DNA of 64,000 nucleotides. It comes from Achromobacter sp. UMC46 (lineage in GTDB: Bacteria > Pseudomonadota > Gammaproteobacteria > Burkholderiales > Burkholderiaceae_B). A program made the position numbers and the translations under genes. Shown here piece after piece: positions 36,379 through 44,825 of the stretch (positions within the stretch are counted from its first letter, which is position 1; each line of letters begins with the position of its first letter). The stretch is from contig NZ_LZZS01000004.1 of the NCBI RefSeq assembly GCF_014170335.1, forward strand, positions 434,001 to 498,000. Reading direction: 5' to 3'. The notes below the pieces were generated by a model. The model saw only the letters and a list, made by a program, of their open reading frames with translations. It ran no database searches and was not told the DNA's origin.

Positions 36379-36670
36379 CGTCGGTGCCGAAGGCATCATC
36401 GTGGAACGCGGCGTGCGTGCGGGGCGCGACATGTGTAGCGGCTCGAAGTCCGTGCGGCAGCCAGGGGGCAGGGCCGCACCCTTTAACACAGTCGCAAGCA
36501 TCGGAGTCGAAAACAGCATTCGTCTGATTTCCGCCCTGAGAGAATGACCGTCCGAGCTTGAAGTTTTGTCCTCACCCTAAGTCGACGCGATTGGCAGACA
36601 GAGATGGGCGTTGATTACTGCCGCAAGGGCGGCCGCATAGGTAGCCGGAGGTCCAACAACTCGGCCACAG

Positions 36671-36712
36671 GGAGCTGATCCAGCCTGTCCACCTATGCGA
36701 TCGATCAGCTCC
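36671..36712. repeat. Perfect 10-bp inverted repeat
   Basis: GGAGCTGATC at 36671-36680 and GATCAGCTCC at 36703-36712 are separated by 22 bases, just beyond the 3' end of the SDR gene. It might serve as that gene's transcription terminator or be a mobile-element trace. Confidence 0.55.
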
Positions 36713-36744
36713 GGCGTGTGGAGTCTCCAGCCGCCCCAGGCTTG

Positions 36745-37494
36745 TTAGACCTGCGCCATGCCACCATCGACGAACAACTCAATCCCGTTTACGAAGCTCG
36801 AGGCGTCCGATGCGAGAAAGACTGCGGCCTTCGCGATCTCATCGGGTTCGCCAATTCGGCCCAATGGGATCCTATCCGCAAGGCTCTCAAGAAAAACCTG
36901 TTCCTGGTCTGGAGGGACAAGCCCGGTGAGTAAGGGCGTCCGGATCGGTCCGGGACTCAGCACGTTGAGCCGGATACCTTTGTCCTTCAGGTCGAGGATC
37001 CAACCCCGCGCCAGCGCGCGGACCGCTGCTTTCGTCGCGCTATAGACGCTGAAGCCGGCCGTGCCCGTGATCGACGCAATCGAGCCGGTCAATACCACCG
37101 CCGATCCCTCGGACAAGAGCGGTAGCGCATTCTGTACTGTGAAAAGCAAGCCTTTCACATTGACACCGAACTCCTGATCGAACTGTGCCTCGCTGATTGC
37201 TCCCAGAGGAGCGAGGACGCCAGTACCCGCATTCGCCACAAGGATGTCCACTCGACCGTAGCGATTGCCAACGAATTCATAGAGCGCGTCTGCATCAGCA
37301 AGCTTCGACACATCGGCCCGAAACGCACTGGCACGGCCTCCGATCTCCGCAATCGCCCTGTCGAGCTCTGCTTGGCGGCGACCAGTAATCACGACTTCGG
37401 CGCCCTCTGCGGCGAAGCGCATTGCGATGGCCAGCCCTATCCCGGAGCTTCCACCAGTAATGACGGCCACTTTATCTTTGAGTATCATTGCCAC
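36745..37494 (-). CDS. Short-chain dehydrogenase/reductase
   Basis: 249 residues with all classical SDR features. The cofactor motif TGGSSGIG is at 13-20, VANAG at 86-90, catalytic Ser138 and the YSATK motif with Tyr151 and Lys155. The C-terminal FVNGIELFVDGG is also typical. TGRR at the end of strand 2 favours NADPH. The substrate is unknown. It is divergent from a TetR gene 195 bp away that is probably its repressor; SDR/TetR pairs of this sort are common and often mobile. Confidence 0.9.
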   Translation of the reverse strand: MAMILKDKVAVITGGSSGIGLAIAMRFAAEGAEVVITGRRQAELDRAIAEIGGRASAFRADVSKLADADALYEFVGNRYGRVDILVANAGTGVLAPLGAISEAQFDQEFGVNVKGLLFTVQNALPLLSEGSAVVLTGSIASITGTAGFSVYSATKAAVRALARGWILDLKDKGIRLNVLSPGPIRTPLLTGLVPPDQEQVFLESLADRIPLGRIGEPDEIAKAAVFLASDASSFVNGIELFVDGGMAQV

Positions 37495-37565
37495 TTCCCT
37501 TCATATATCTGCGTAGTTTGGAGTCGCTGAAGGGGCACGGCCGATACCCCGCGAACTCCTCGTCA

Positions 37566-37596
37566 CCTAAGCCACTGCCCCGAGCAGTGGCCTAGG
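37566..37596. repeat. Interrupted palindrome between SDR and TetR genes
   Basis: CCTA-A-GCCACTGC, five bases, GCAGTGGC-C-TAGG: 12 of 13 arm positions pair. It lies in the 195-bp divergent gap, about 70 bp from the SDR start and 92 bp before the TetR start. It may be the TetR operator or an RNA hairpin in the SDR leader. Confidence 0.55.
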
Positions 37597-37688
37597 TACT
37601 GACATTCCATTTGTGATTTAACTAGCCATCGCTACAATATTCGCAGGCTTAACCCCGGTCAAGCATTAATTTAGGGATCGATATAAAA

Positions 37689-38327
37689 ATGTGTGCTACG
37701 ACTCGCGGACGAGGTCGACCCCGCCTGTTGGAGCGAGATGCTGCGCTTGAAGTGGCGGCGAAGCTCTTCTGGCAGTATGGCTATGAGGGGACTTCGATTG
37801 CCGACTTGACGAAGGCTATGGGGGTCACGCCGCCATCGCTATATGCGGCGTTTGGCTCGAAGGAAGAACTGTATAGACAGGCGGTCGACTTTCAGGTCGA
37901 TCGTCAAAGCAAGGCTCGTTCAGAAGCGCTGCGAAAGGAGCCATCGGCCTATCGCGCCGTCTCATTCTATCTCCACGATTTTGCGTATCGCTGTTCCGAT
38001 CCAGACACGCCTCGTGGTTGCATGATTTCGACTGCAGTCCTGCAACATGCAAAAGAGAACGAGCCTGCCGCTCGCATCGTCGCAGCGCGACGCGAGACCG
38101 CTATTCAGGAAATCAAGACGCGGTTTGACCGCGCAGTCGCCGAGGGAGAGTTGCCTCCCGAGACCGATACTGACGCCCTCGCGCGCTTTTTTGCGGCGGT
38201 CGTTCAAGGGATGTCAGCGCAGGCATGCGACGGCGCAGGTGAGGCAGTCCTCCAGCGATTGGCCGATATCGCCCTTGCGGCGTGGCCCGGCCACCGTCCT
38301 GTCGCTGAGACGCCGCCCTGTTCCTGA
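37689..38327 (+). CDS. TetR-family transcriptional regulator
   Basis: 212 residues. RGRPRLLERDAALEVAAKLFWQYGYEGTSIADLTKAMGVTPPSLYAAFGSKEELYRQAV is a textbook TetR DNA-binding domain. The ligand-binding region contains CSDPDTPRGCMISTAV, the cysteine-containing stretch seen in the YcdC/AcrR-like C-terminal family TetR_C_33. It is divergent from the SDR gene and probably represses it. An AraC gene follows 30 bp after its stop. Confidence 0.9.
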   Translation: MCATTRGRGRPRLLERDAALEVAAKLFWQYGYEGTSIADLTKAMGVTPPSLYAAFGSKEELYRQAVDFQVDRQSKARSEALRKEPSAYRAVSFYLHDFAYRCSDPDTPRGCMISTAVLQHAKENEPAARIVAARRETAIQEIKTRFDRAVAEGELPPETDTDALARFFAAVVQGMSAQACDGAGEAVLQRLADIALAAWPGHRPVAETPPCS

Positions 38328-38357
38328 GTCACTACGCGCGAGGCGCCCGAATAACCC

Positions 38358-39323
38358 ATGCCGCAACTGGACTGGTTGAGCTCCCTTCTGAAAATGATCA
38401 CCGTTACCGGCCAGTTGGAAGTCCGCTGCGCATACGGCGCCCCGTGGCGTGTAGCCTACGGCCAGGCCACCGCACGCGAGATTCCTTACCACGTCGTGCT
38501 AAAGGGCCGGGCTTTCCTTGAGGATCCTGAGGGCGGGACAGTAGGAGAACTGGTGGGCGGCGACATCGTGCTGTTGCCTCACGGGTCGGCACATGTGCTC
38601 CATGATGGCAGCGGACGGGCGCCGGCGCATACGTATAACCGCGTAGGTCTGACGGGATGGACCGTCAGCGAGAACGACGGCACAGGCGAGCATCTGGACA
38701 TGTTGTGCGGGCGGTTCTTTATAGGACCTCCTCATGACCGGCTGCTTCGCGACTACCTGCCCACGAAGCTGCTCGTGCGGGCCGCGGACGGCAACGGGGG
38801 CGAAGGCGCCGGATCCGCCTCCAATCACCTGGCCCGTCTCGTGGACCTTATGCGCGCGGAATCCGCTGGCGACAAGTTGGGTGGATACGCCATGCTCAAT
38901 GCGCTGACGTCAGCGCTGTTTACGCTGGTGCTGCGCGTGGCAAGTGAATCCGCGCAGGCTCCGGCGGGATTGCTAGCCCTGGCTGGCCATCCCAGGCTGG
39001 CCCCCGCCATCTCGGCTATGTTCGGCGATCCTGCGCGGGCCTGGACGCTGTCCGATCTGGCAGAGCTGTGCAGTATGTCGCGCGCTACCTTCATGCGCCA
39101 CTTCCAAGACAGGCTGGGCCGCTCGGCCATGGAACTGTTGACCGATATCCGGATGGGTCTGGCCGCAAATGAGCTGAAGAAGCCAACAATGAGTACTGAG
39201 ACGGTGGCCGAGTCGGTAGGGTATCAATCGGTGTCAGCTTTTCGGCGCGCGTTCGCCCAATGGATGGGCATGACTCCCGGGCAATGGCGCCGCTTGGCAC
39301 GCTCAACCCTCGCCGAGGCGTAG
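38358..39323 (+). CDS. AraC-family regulator with cupin N-terminus
   Basis: 321 residues. The N-terminal half is a cupin-type sensor (WRVAYGQATAREIPYHVVLKGRAFLE, GDIVLLPHGSAHVLHDG) of the AraC_binding_2/cupin_6 type. The C-terminal half has the double helix-turn-helix (WTLSDLAELCSMSRATFMRHFQDRLG, and ETVAESVGYQSVSAFRRAFAQWMGMTPGQWRR). It is tandem with the preceding TetR gene and convergent with the next TetR gene. Its target is unclear: the SDR upstream or the EamA/dehalogenase group beyond are candidates. Confidence 0.9.
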   Translation: MPQLDWLSSLLKMITVTGQLEVRCAYGAPWRVAYGQATAREIPYHVVLKGRAFLEDPEGGTVGELVGGDIVLLPHGSAHVLHDGSGRAPAHTYNRVGLTGWTVSENDGTGEHLDMLCGRFFIGPPHDRLLRDYLPTKLLVRAADGNGGEGAGSASNHLARLVDLMRAESAGDKLGGYAMLNALTSALFTLVLRVASESAQAPAGLLALAGHPRLAPAISAMFGDPARAWTLSDLAELCSMSRATFMRHFQDRLGRSAMELLTDIRMGLAANELKKPTMSTETVAESVGYQSVSAFRRAFAQWMGMTPGQWRRLARSTLAEA

Positions 39324-39361
39324 AGGACGGTAGTCTAAGCCAGCGCTCCCTCGTCGTTCAA

Positions 39362-39976
39362 TCACTGTCCAGCATTCTGCTTGTCATCTGCACGAGGATC
39401 AAGAAGAGCCAGCGCAGGCCTGACCATTCCTTCCAGCAGAGGCCGCTCGGGTCTGGTCCTGGCAAGAACGCGCAATCCGATATGAACACCCAGTAGCAGC
39501 CGCCCCAGGTCCGTGGCCGACTGGGATGTCGTTATCGTGCCGTCGCGCTGCCCGGCTTGGACACAGCGGCGAAAGAACGCCTCGATATGCCCAAGGACAT
39601 CGGTGACGATCTCGCGGAACTCCGGGTCATGCGGGGCGACCTCCAGCGCCGAGTTCACAAGCATGCATCCCCTGCGTCGCTCATCGTCCAGGGAGCGTTG
39701 AATGATCTCCGCAAAAAAGGTGCTGATCGCCCTTGGGGGAGACAGCTTGCCTTCGAGCCGGCGCACGCGATCAGCGAAAGTGGTTTCGATGTAGTGATTG
39801 AGCGCCCGCCGGTATAGGGTGCGCTTGTCGCCGAACGCGTTGTACAGGCTTGCGCCGGTCAGTCCCATCTTGTCGGCCAGCTCTCTGATCGAGGTCGCTT
39901 CGTACCCGCGTTCCCAGAAGCAGTCAATGGCGGCAGCCAGGACTTCGGCTTCATCAAATTCTCTTGGTCGACCCAT
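39362..39976 (-). CDS. TetR-family transcriptional regulator
   Basis: 204 residues from the ATG at 39976, chosen because MGRPREFDEAEVL is the typical TetR start. A TTG 45 bases upstream lacks homology. CFWERGYEATSIRELADKMGLTGASLYNAFGDKRTLY is the DNA-binding domain and DDERRRGCMLVNSALE is the usual cysteine-containing C-terminal segment. It is divergent from the EamA exporter across 149 bp and is the probable regulator of the EamA, dehalogenase and AhpD-like genes. Confidence 0.9.
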   Translation of the reverse strand: MGRPREFDEAEVLAAAIDCFWERGYEATSIRELADKMGLTGASLYNAFGDKRTLYRRALNHYIETTFADRVRRLEGKLSPPRAISTFFAEIIQRSLDDERRRGCMLVNSALEVAPHDPEFREIVTDVLGHIEAFFRRCVQAGQRDGTITTSQSATDLGRLLLGVHIGLRVLARTRPERPLLEGMVRPALALLDPRADDKQNAGQ

Positions 39977-40125
39977 ATGACGATTACTCAAAGGTCCGGC
40001 GCATGCCGGGGTAGTGGTCAATAAGGTTGAAATTTTAGATCAATTGATATAAAACACAATGCCATGCCCATGACTTCCCACAGGCCGAAGAATTCCTGCC
40101 TTCGGATCCCGTTTTTCCCAACACT

Positions 40126-41067
40126 TTGGCAACCGTGAACACGTCCTCCAATTCGGTTTCGCCCATGCGATGGGTCCGCGGCCTGACCTTCGCAGCGATC
40201 TCGGTCCTGATATTTTCCGGATGGTTCGTGGCGACGCGATTTACGGTCACCCATCAACAATTGAGCATCTGGGATCTCACGGCGCTGCGTTTTGGGGCCG
40301 GTGCGGTGCTGCTTGCCCCGGTGTTGTTCAAGCAACGGTTGCCGGCGAAGGCTTGGCTGGAAGGCCTGCTCTATGCCGTGCTGTGGGGGGCGCCCTTTAC
40401 CTTGCTCGTCGCCACGGGGCTGAAGCTCACCACGGCAGCGCAAGCCTCATCGATGGTTCCCGCGCTGATGCCCGTGTTGGCTGGCCTGCTTGGGTGGCTT
40501 GCTACGAAGCAGCGTCCGGCTGGGTCGACGATATGGTGTTATCTGGCGATCCTGTTTGGCTTGATCGCGCTGGTGATCAGCCGCCCGGGAGTGGATGGAG
40601 GCAATGATCCGCTGGGCTACGGCGCGCTGGTGTTGGCGGCGCTGACTTGGGCCGTGTACTCGGTGCGGTTTCGCAGCAGTCGGCTGTCGGCGCTTCAGTC
40701 GGCGGCGCTAATCTGTTTCTGGTCGGCGGTGATTTTCGTCCCCGTGTATGTGGGTTGGAACCTGTCGAGGCTTAGCCAGGCGTCGCCCCAGGAAATCGTA
40801 TTCCAGCTCGTCTATCAAGGCGTACTCATGAGTGGCGTGGCGCTCTTTGCCTATAACCGGGCCATCGCCCTTCTTGGCGCTGGCGCAGCGGCCGCCATGA
40901 TGGCGTTGGTGCCCGTCCTGGCGACGCTCCTGGCGGTGCCTGTATTGGGAGAGACCCCGTCTTTGCTGGGCGTTGCTGCAATCGCCGTCATCGCAATCGG
41001 CGTGGCTTTTGCCGCAAGGCGTCCGCGACCGGTTCTCGTTCTTGAGACTGCAAGTAAGGCGCATTGA
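40126..41067 (+). CDS. EamA/DMT-family transporter
   Basis: 313 residues from TTG at 40126; GTG at 40135 or ATG at 40165 would shorten the N-terminus without touching a membrane segment. Ten membrane segments are present in two similar EamA halves (VLIFSGWFVATRF, WDLTALRFGAGAVLL; then GALVLAALTWAVYSVRF and GVALFAYNRAIALLGAGAAAAMMALVPVLATL). Family members export amino acids, metabolites or drugs. It is divergent from a TetR gene, a classic efflux arrangement. A ruined GST gene begins two bases after its stop. Confidence 0.87.
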   Translation: MATVNTSSNSVSPMRWVRGLTFAAISVLIFSGWFVATRFTVTHQQLSIWDLTALRFGAGAVLLAPVLFKQRLPAKAWLEGLLYAVLWGAPFTLLVATGLKLTTAAQASSMVPALMPVLAGLLGWLATKQRPAGSTIWCYLAILFGLIALVISRPGVDGGNDPLGYGALVLAALTWAVYSVRFRSSRLSALQSAALICFWSAVIFVPVYVGWNLSRLSQASPQEIVFQLVYQGVLMSGVALFAYNRAIALLGAGAAAAMMALVPVLATLLAVPVLGETPSLLGVAAIAVIAIGVAFAARRPRPVLVLETASKAH

Positions 41068-41069
41068 AA

Positions 41070-41478
41070 ATGATCCGCCTCTACTACCATCCGTCGCCCG
41101 ATCGCGCCAAGATTTCGCTCATAACGGCAAGGTGCCCGCAGGCAGGACTACTCTGTCCATCGCTGTAGCCGCGAAGCCGTGCGTCACTATCAAGTCCTGG
41201 ACGCCTATCCGGCCCGCCGGGAGTACATCGTTGGCGATGAATACACCATTGCCGATATCTGTGCGCGGGGATGGCTGGACCAGGCGTTCAGGGGCATGAA
41301 GGGCGTCGAGGACGCCTTGGCGCCATACCCAAATATCAAGCGCTAGTTTTGGGAGGTCGACACCAAACCTGCTGTCACGCGCGTGCGGATGGTTGGATCC
41401 GATGCCGAGTTCAAGAAATTCAATGATGAGGAGACTCAGCGGGCGTTGTGCCCTACGAACCTTCCCCCGGCGGCCTGA
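41070..41478 (+). pseudogene. Glutathione S-transferase pseudogene
   Basis: The ATG at 41070 begins MIRLYYHPSPDRAKISL, a GST N-terminus. A large internal deletion and frame change follow. From about 41178 a different frame reads QVLDAYPARREYIVGDEYTIADICARGWLDQAF, GVEDALAPYPNIKR, then an in-frame TAG at 41344-41346. The homology continues with FWEVDTKPAVTRVR and FKKFNDEETQRAL to a stop at 41478. This is the C-terminal domain of a YghU/YfcG-like GST, with most of the central part lost. It once sat between the exporter and the dehalogenase, probably in one operon. Confidence 0.75.
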
Positions 41479-41509
41479 TTGCCGTCAGCATAAATCACAG
41501 GAGAGTCGC

Positions 41510-42193
41510 ATGTCGGATACCAAGGCTGTTGTCTTTGACCTTTACGGCACGCTGTATGACGTTCATTCCGTAGTGCAGCGATGCGATGCCTCGTATCCCG
41601 GCCGAGGTATGGAGATTAGTGCCATGTGGCGCCAGAAGCAACTCGAATACACGTGGCTGCGCAGCTTGATGGGGCGGTATGTTTCGTTCGAGCAAGCAAC
41701 CCATGACGCGCTTGTCTACGTCTGCAATCACCTGAAGCTCGATCTCGACAAGACGACTTGCAGCGAGCTGTGCGACGCCTATCTGCAACTGTCGCCGTAT
41801 CCAGAAGTACCCGAGGCATTGCAGCGCTTGAACAGCGCCGGCTTGCCGCTGGCCATCTTGTCGAACGGATCGGTTTTCTCGATCGACAGCGTCGTGAAGA
41901 GTTCCGGTCTGCACGAGAAGTTTGCTCATCTGCTTAGCGTCGAGGCTGTGGGCGTGTTCAAGCCCCATCCGCGAGTCTATGCGCTCGCTTGCCAAGCCCT
42001 GGGCGTGTTGCCGCATGAGATTCTGTTTGTGTCTTCGAACGCATGGGATATCTCCGGCGCGCGCCACTTTGGGTTTCAGACCTGCTGGGTGAACCGCAGC
42101 GACAACACGTTTGATGAATTGGGCGCTACGCCTCAGGCCGTGATCGGGGGATTGGACGAGCTGCCTGCATTGATCAACGCTCGTGGTGTTTAG
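41510..42193 (+). CDS. (S)-2-haloacid dehalogenase (type II)
   Basis: 227 residues from the ATG at 41510, which has CAGGAGAG upstream. This HAD-fold enzyme keeps every catalytic residue of L-DEX at the same number: nucleophile Asp10, Thr14, Arg41, Ser118, Asn119, Lys151, Tyr157, Ser175, Asn177 and Asp180. It should hydrolyse L-2-haloacids (for example 2-chloropropionate) to D-2-hydroxy acids in the cytoplasm. Neighbours are an EamA transporter, a GST fragment and an AhpD-like protein, suggesting a xenobiotic or halo-acid cassette under the TetR regulator. Confidence 0.93.
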   Translation: MSDTKAVVFDLYGTLYDVHSVVQRCDASYPGRGMEISAMWRQKQLEYTWLRSLMGRYVSFEQATHDALVYVCNHLKLDLDKTTCSELCDAYLQLSPYPEVPEALQRLNSAGLPLAILSNGSVFSIDSVVKSSGLHEKFAHLLSVEAVGVFKPHPRVYALACQALGVLPHEILFVSSNAWDISGARHFGFQTCWVNRSDNTFDELGATPQAVIGGLDELPALINARGV

Positions 42194-42308
42194 TTGATAT
42201 ATGGAGTTTGATCCTTATGGGCATAATTTCGAGCCGATGCAGGCTCGAAATACGTGCGGGGCCAGCCTAAAGTGACAACTCCGAATCACCTATCAAAGGA
42301 GTCAAACC

Positions 42309-42848
42309 ATGAGCCGTATCGCTATTCCCACCGTCGAATCCGCTACTGGCGCCACTGCTGACGTTTACGCCCAGATCAAAAGGCTTCCAGGCGGTGCTGT
42401 GCCTAACCTGCTTGCTGCATTGGGCCATCTGGCCCCCGCCTCCCTGGCCGCAGTGCTGGCCGCCGAAGGCGCATTGGCGTCTGGCAGCCTCAGCAAGAAA
42501 GACATCGAAACGATCAAGGTGCTAGTCAGCGAGCAGACTGGCTGCGATTATTGTGCGGCCGCGCATCATCTGCTGGGCAAGATGGCGGGCCTGTCGGCCG
42601 ACTCGCTGGATGCCATTCGCGCCGGCCAAGCCACGGGTGAGGCTAAACGCGACGCCCTGGTGCGTTTCGTGCTGATCTTGCAGAATACCCGGGGCACTAT
42701 CAGCGAGAGCGAGTTCGCGGCGATTCGCGCGGTCGGCTACACGGACACGCAACTGGCCGAGATCTCACTGGCGATCGCGCTCACGATCTACACCAACACC
42801 TTCAATCGTATCAACGATACCGACGTCGACTTCCCGCCCGTGCCGTAA
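42309..42848 (+). CDS. Carboxymuconolactone decarboxylase / AhpD-like protein
   Basis: 179 residues with an AAGGAG ribosome binding site. It contains the AhpD-type redox motif SEQTGCDYCAAAHHLLGK with Cys79, Cys82 and His86 and a preceding Glu75. That points to alkylhydroperoxidase-like thiol chemistry rather than true carboxymuconolactone decarboxylation. It probably protects against peroxides or acts in an oxidative step linked to the neighbouring dehalogenase. It follows that gene by 115 bp in the same direction. Confidence 0.87.
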   Translation: MSRIAIPTVESATGATADVYAQIKRLPGGAVPNLLAALGHLAPASLAAVLAAEGALASGSLSKKDIETIKVLVSEQTGCDYCAAAHHLLGKMAGLSADSLDAIRAGQATGEAKRDALVRFVLILQNTRGTISESEFAAIRAVGYTDTQLAEISLAIALTIYTNTFNRINDTDVDFPPVP

Positions 42849-43209
42849 GTCGTCTTGCCGGGGGAGTGGCGCTTTTGGGGCTGCGCCGCGCCCGGCATCC
42901 ACGAGGGCGCAAGGGGTCGGCCCATAGCGCATGGAGCGCCAAGTCTGGCCGCACGCGCTTAATCGCGCTTATCCCGAGGTTCGCCTTTCTTCGACCTGCA
43001 GGCCGTCTATCTGCGTAGAAGGTAGGAAGATGGTCGCACAATGGCTGCTCTTGAGTGCCGAAGGCGAAAGACGCACTTCAACGAAAAAACCGAACCCCAT
43101 CCGCGCGCCCTCAGGGATTCCCCCAATCACATTCTCCTTGCGGAAAATCAATGCTCTATAGGACACTTTGTGTCATTAGGGCCGACACGGCGCAATCAAG
43201 GGGAATGGC
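42849..43209. other. Intergenic region without recognised gene
   Basis: 361 bp between the AhpD-like gene and the next Bug gene. Short frames on both strands are not protein-like enough to call. The GC level falls after about 43050, consistent with a promoter for the downstream catabolic operon. Confidence 0.4.
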
Positions 43210-44172
43210 ATGAAGGTTTTGGGCAGATTGGCCGCGTTGGCGTTGGCGATGGGAATGGTGGCGGGCGCGCAGGCGGCGTTTCCGGAACGGCCTATCCGGC
43301 TGGTGGTGCCGTTCGGCGCCGGTGGCATCACGGATATCGTGGCGCGCCAGGTAGGCAAGGGCATGGGCGATGTGCTGGGCCAGAGTATCGTCATTGAAAA
43401 CCGGCCCGGTGCGGGCGGTGTGATTGCCGCGCAGATGGCGGCCACGGCGCCTGCCGACGGGTACACGATCTTCATGGGGACGGTCGGCACGCAGGTCGTG
43501 AACCCGCTGATCTACAGCAAGCTGAGCTACGACGCGAACCAGTTCGCGCCGGTGGGCATGGTGTCCGGGTCGCCGTATGTGCTGGCGGTGCGGGCGGGGT
43601 TGCCGGCCGCGTCGTTCAGTGAATTCGTGGCTTATGCGAAGGCCAATCCGGCGCGTTTGAATTTCGGGTCGGCGGGCAATGCCAGTTCGCCGCATCTGGG
43701 GCTGGAACTGTTGAAGCTGACGGCGGGCCTGGACATCGTGCATGTGCCGTTCAAGAGCGGCAGCGAAGCGGTCAATGCGGCCATCGGCGAGCAGGTGGAC
43801 GTGGTGATGGACGCCAGCCCGGTCATCATGCCGCATGTGGCCTCAGGCAAGTTGCGCGCGTTGGCGGTGGCGGCGGACAAGCGGTTGCCGTCGGCGCCTG
43901 CAGTGCCCGCCAGCCCCGAGGTGGGCGACGCGCAGTTGCAGATCAGTTCGTGGAACGCCTTTTTCGCGCCGGCCGGCACGCCGCCGGAGGTGGTGGCGGC
44001 CTTGAATGCCGCGCTGCAAAAGACGCTGGCGTCGGCGGAATTGAAGGAACGGCTGGAGGCCCAGGGCACGCAACTGTACACGGGGGCACCGGACGAATAT
44101 CAGCGCTTCATCGCGGCAGAGAAGGCCAAGTGGGCCCAGATCGTGAAGCGCGCCAATATCAAAATGGACTGA
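43210..44172 (+). CDS. Bug-family tripartite tricarboxylate transporter substrate-binding protein
   Basis: 320 residues, with a signal peptide ending AGAQAAF. Motifs FPERPIRLVVPFGAGGITD, ENRPGAGGVIAAQ, PADGYTIFMG and HVPFKSGSEAVNAA are typical of Bug receptors. It is first in a tight run with a GST (4-bp gap), a class II aldolase and cupin regulators, so it probably takes up the substrate of that pathway. No permease genes are adjacent. Confidence 0.92.
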   Translation: MKVLGRLAALALAMGMVAGAQAAFPERPIRLVVPFGAGGITDIVARQVGKGMGDVLGQSIVIENRPGAGGVIAAQMAATAPADGYTIFMGTVGTQVVNPLIYSKLSYDANQFAPVGMVSGSPYVLAVRAGLPAASFSEFVAYAKANPARLNFGSAGNASSPHLGLELLKLTAGLDIVHVPFKSGSEAVNAAIGEQVDVVMDASPVIMPHVASGKLRALAVAADKRLPSAPAVPASPEVGDAQLQISSWNAFFAPAGTPPEVVAALNAALQKTLASAELKERLEAQGTQLYTGAPDEYQRFIAAEKAKWAQIVKRANIKMD

Positions 44173-44176
44173 CCGC

Positions 44177-44818
44177 ATGACTCAGACGAAGCATCCCCTG
44201 GCGGGCAAGCCGCTGGAACTGGCCGACACGCTGCGCTCGGGCAACGCGTGGAAGATCCGGCTGGCGTGCGGTTTCATGGGCCTGCCGCTGGCGCGGCGCA
44301 CGTTCGACATCGTCCAGGGCGACCTTGAAACCGACGCGTTCGCGCGCATCAATCCGTGGCGGCAGGTGCCGGCCTTGCTGACGCCCGAAGGTGAATGGCT
44401 GGCCGAATCGCAGGCGATCCTGTGGTACTTGGCGCAGGGTACGCCCTGGCTGCCGGCGGATCGGCTGACGCAGGCGCAGGTCAGCAGCTGGCTGAGTTTC
44501 GAGCAGACGCAGCATATGCATGCGTTTGCGCAGCCGCGGCTGTTGATCCATCTGCGCAGGACTGCGGCCGTGGATGATCCGGCGATGGTGGCCTGGCGCG
44601 CGATCGGCATGAAAGCCGCGGCGCTGATGGACGCGCATCTGGCGGGCCGGACCTATCTGGTGGGCGACGCGCCGACGATCGCCGACGTGGCGCTGTACCC
44701 CTACACCAGCATGGCGGAAGAGGGCGGTTACGACCTGTCCGCCTTTACCCAACTCACTGCCTGGCTGGCGCGCGTGCGCGTCTTGCCGGGATTTACGCCG
44801 TTGATCGATGCGGCATGA
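44177..44818 (+). CDS. Glutathione S-transferase family protein
   Basis: 213 residues. The thioredoxin-like N-terminal domain (LELADTLRSGNAWKIRLACGFMGLPLARR, then WRQVPALLTPEGEWLAESQAILWYLAQG, with the Glu-Ser glutathione contact) leads into an all-helical C-terminal domain (YLVGDAPTIADVALYPYT). The catalytic residue is probably the Ser at LRSGN. It could isomerise or conjugate an intermediate in the neighbouring pathway. It starts 4 bp after the Bug stop, so the two are coupled. Confidence 0.88.
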   Translation: MTQTKHPLAGKPLELADTLRSGNAWKIRLACGFMGLPLARRTFDIVQGDLETDAFARINPWRQVPALLTPEGEWLAESQAILWYLAQGTPWLPADRLTQAQVSSWLSFEQTQHMHAFAQPRLLIHLRRTAAVDDPAMVAWRAIGMKAAALMDAHLAGRTYLVGDAPTIADVALYPYTSMAEEGGYDLSAFTQLTAWLARVRVLPGFTPLIDAA

Positions 44819-44825
44819 CGGAGAC

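Larger units (their letters stand above)
36182..36744. other. Gene-poor stretch with two perfect inverted repeats
   Basis: 563 bp with no convincing gene on either strand. It contains the 18-bp inverted repeat at 36328-36378 and the 10-bp inverted repeat at 36671-36712, which are listed separately. It could be remnant mobile-element or regulatory DNA; I see no transposase. Confidence 0.45.

Noticed and set aside
36301-36720. Inverted repeats as ends of an insertion sequence
   Set aside because: No transposase, no matching target duplication and arms face inward too closely to enclose a gene.
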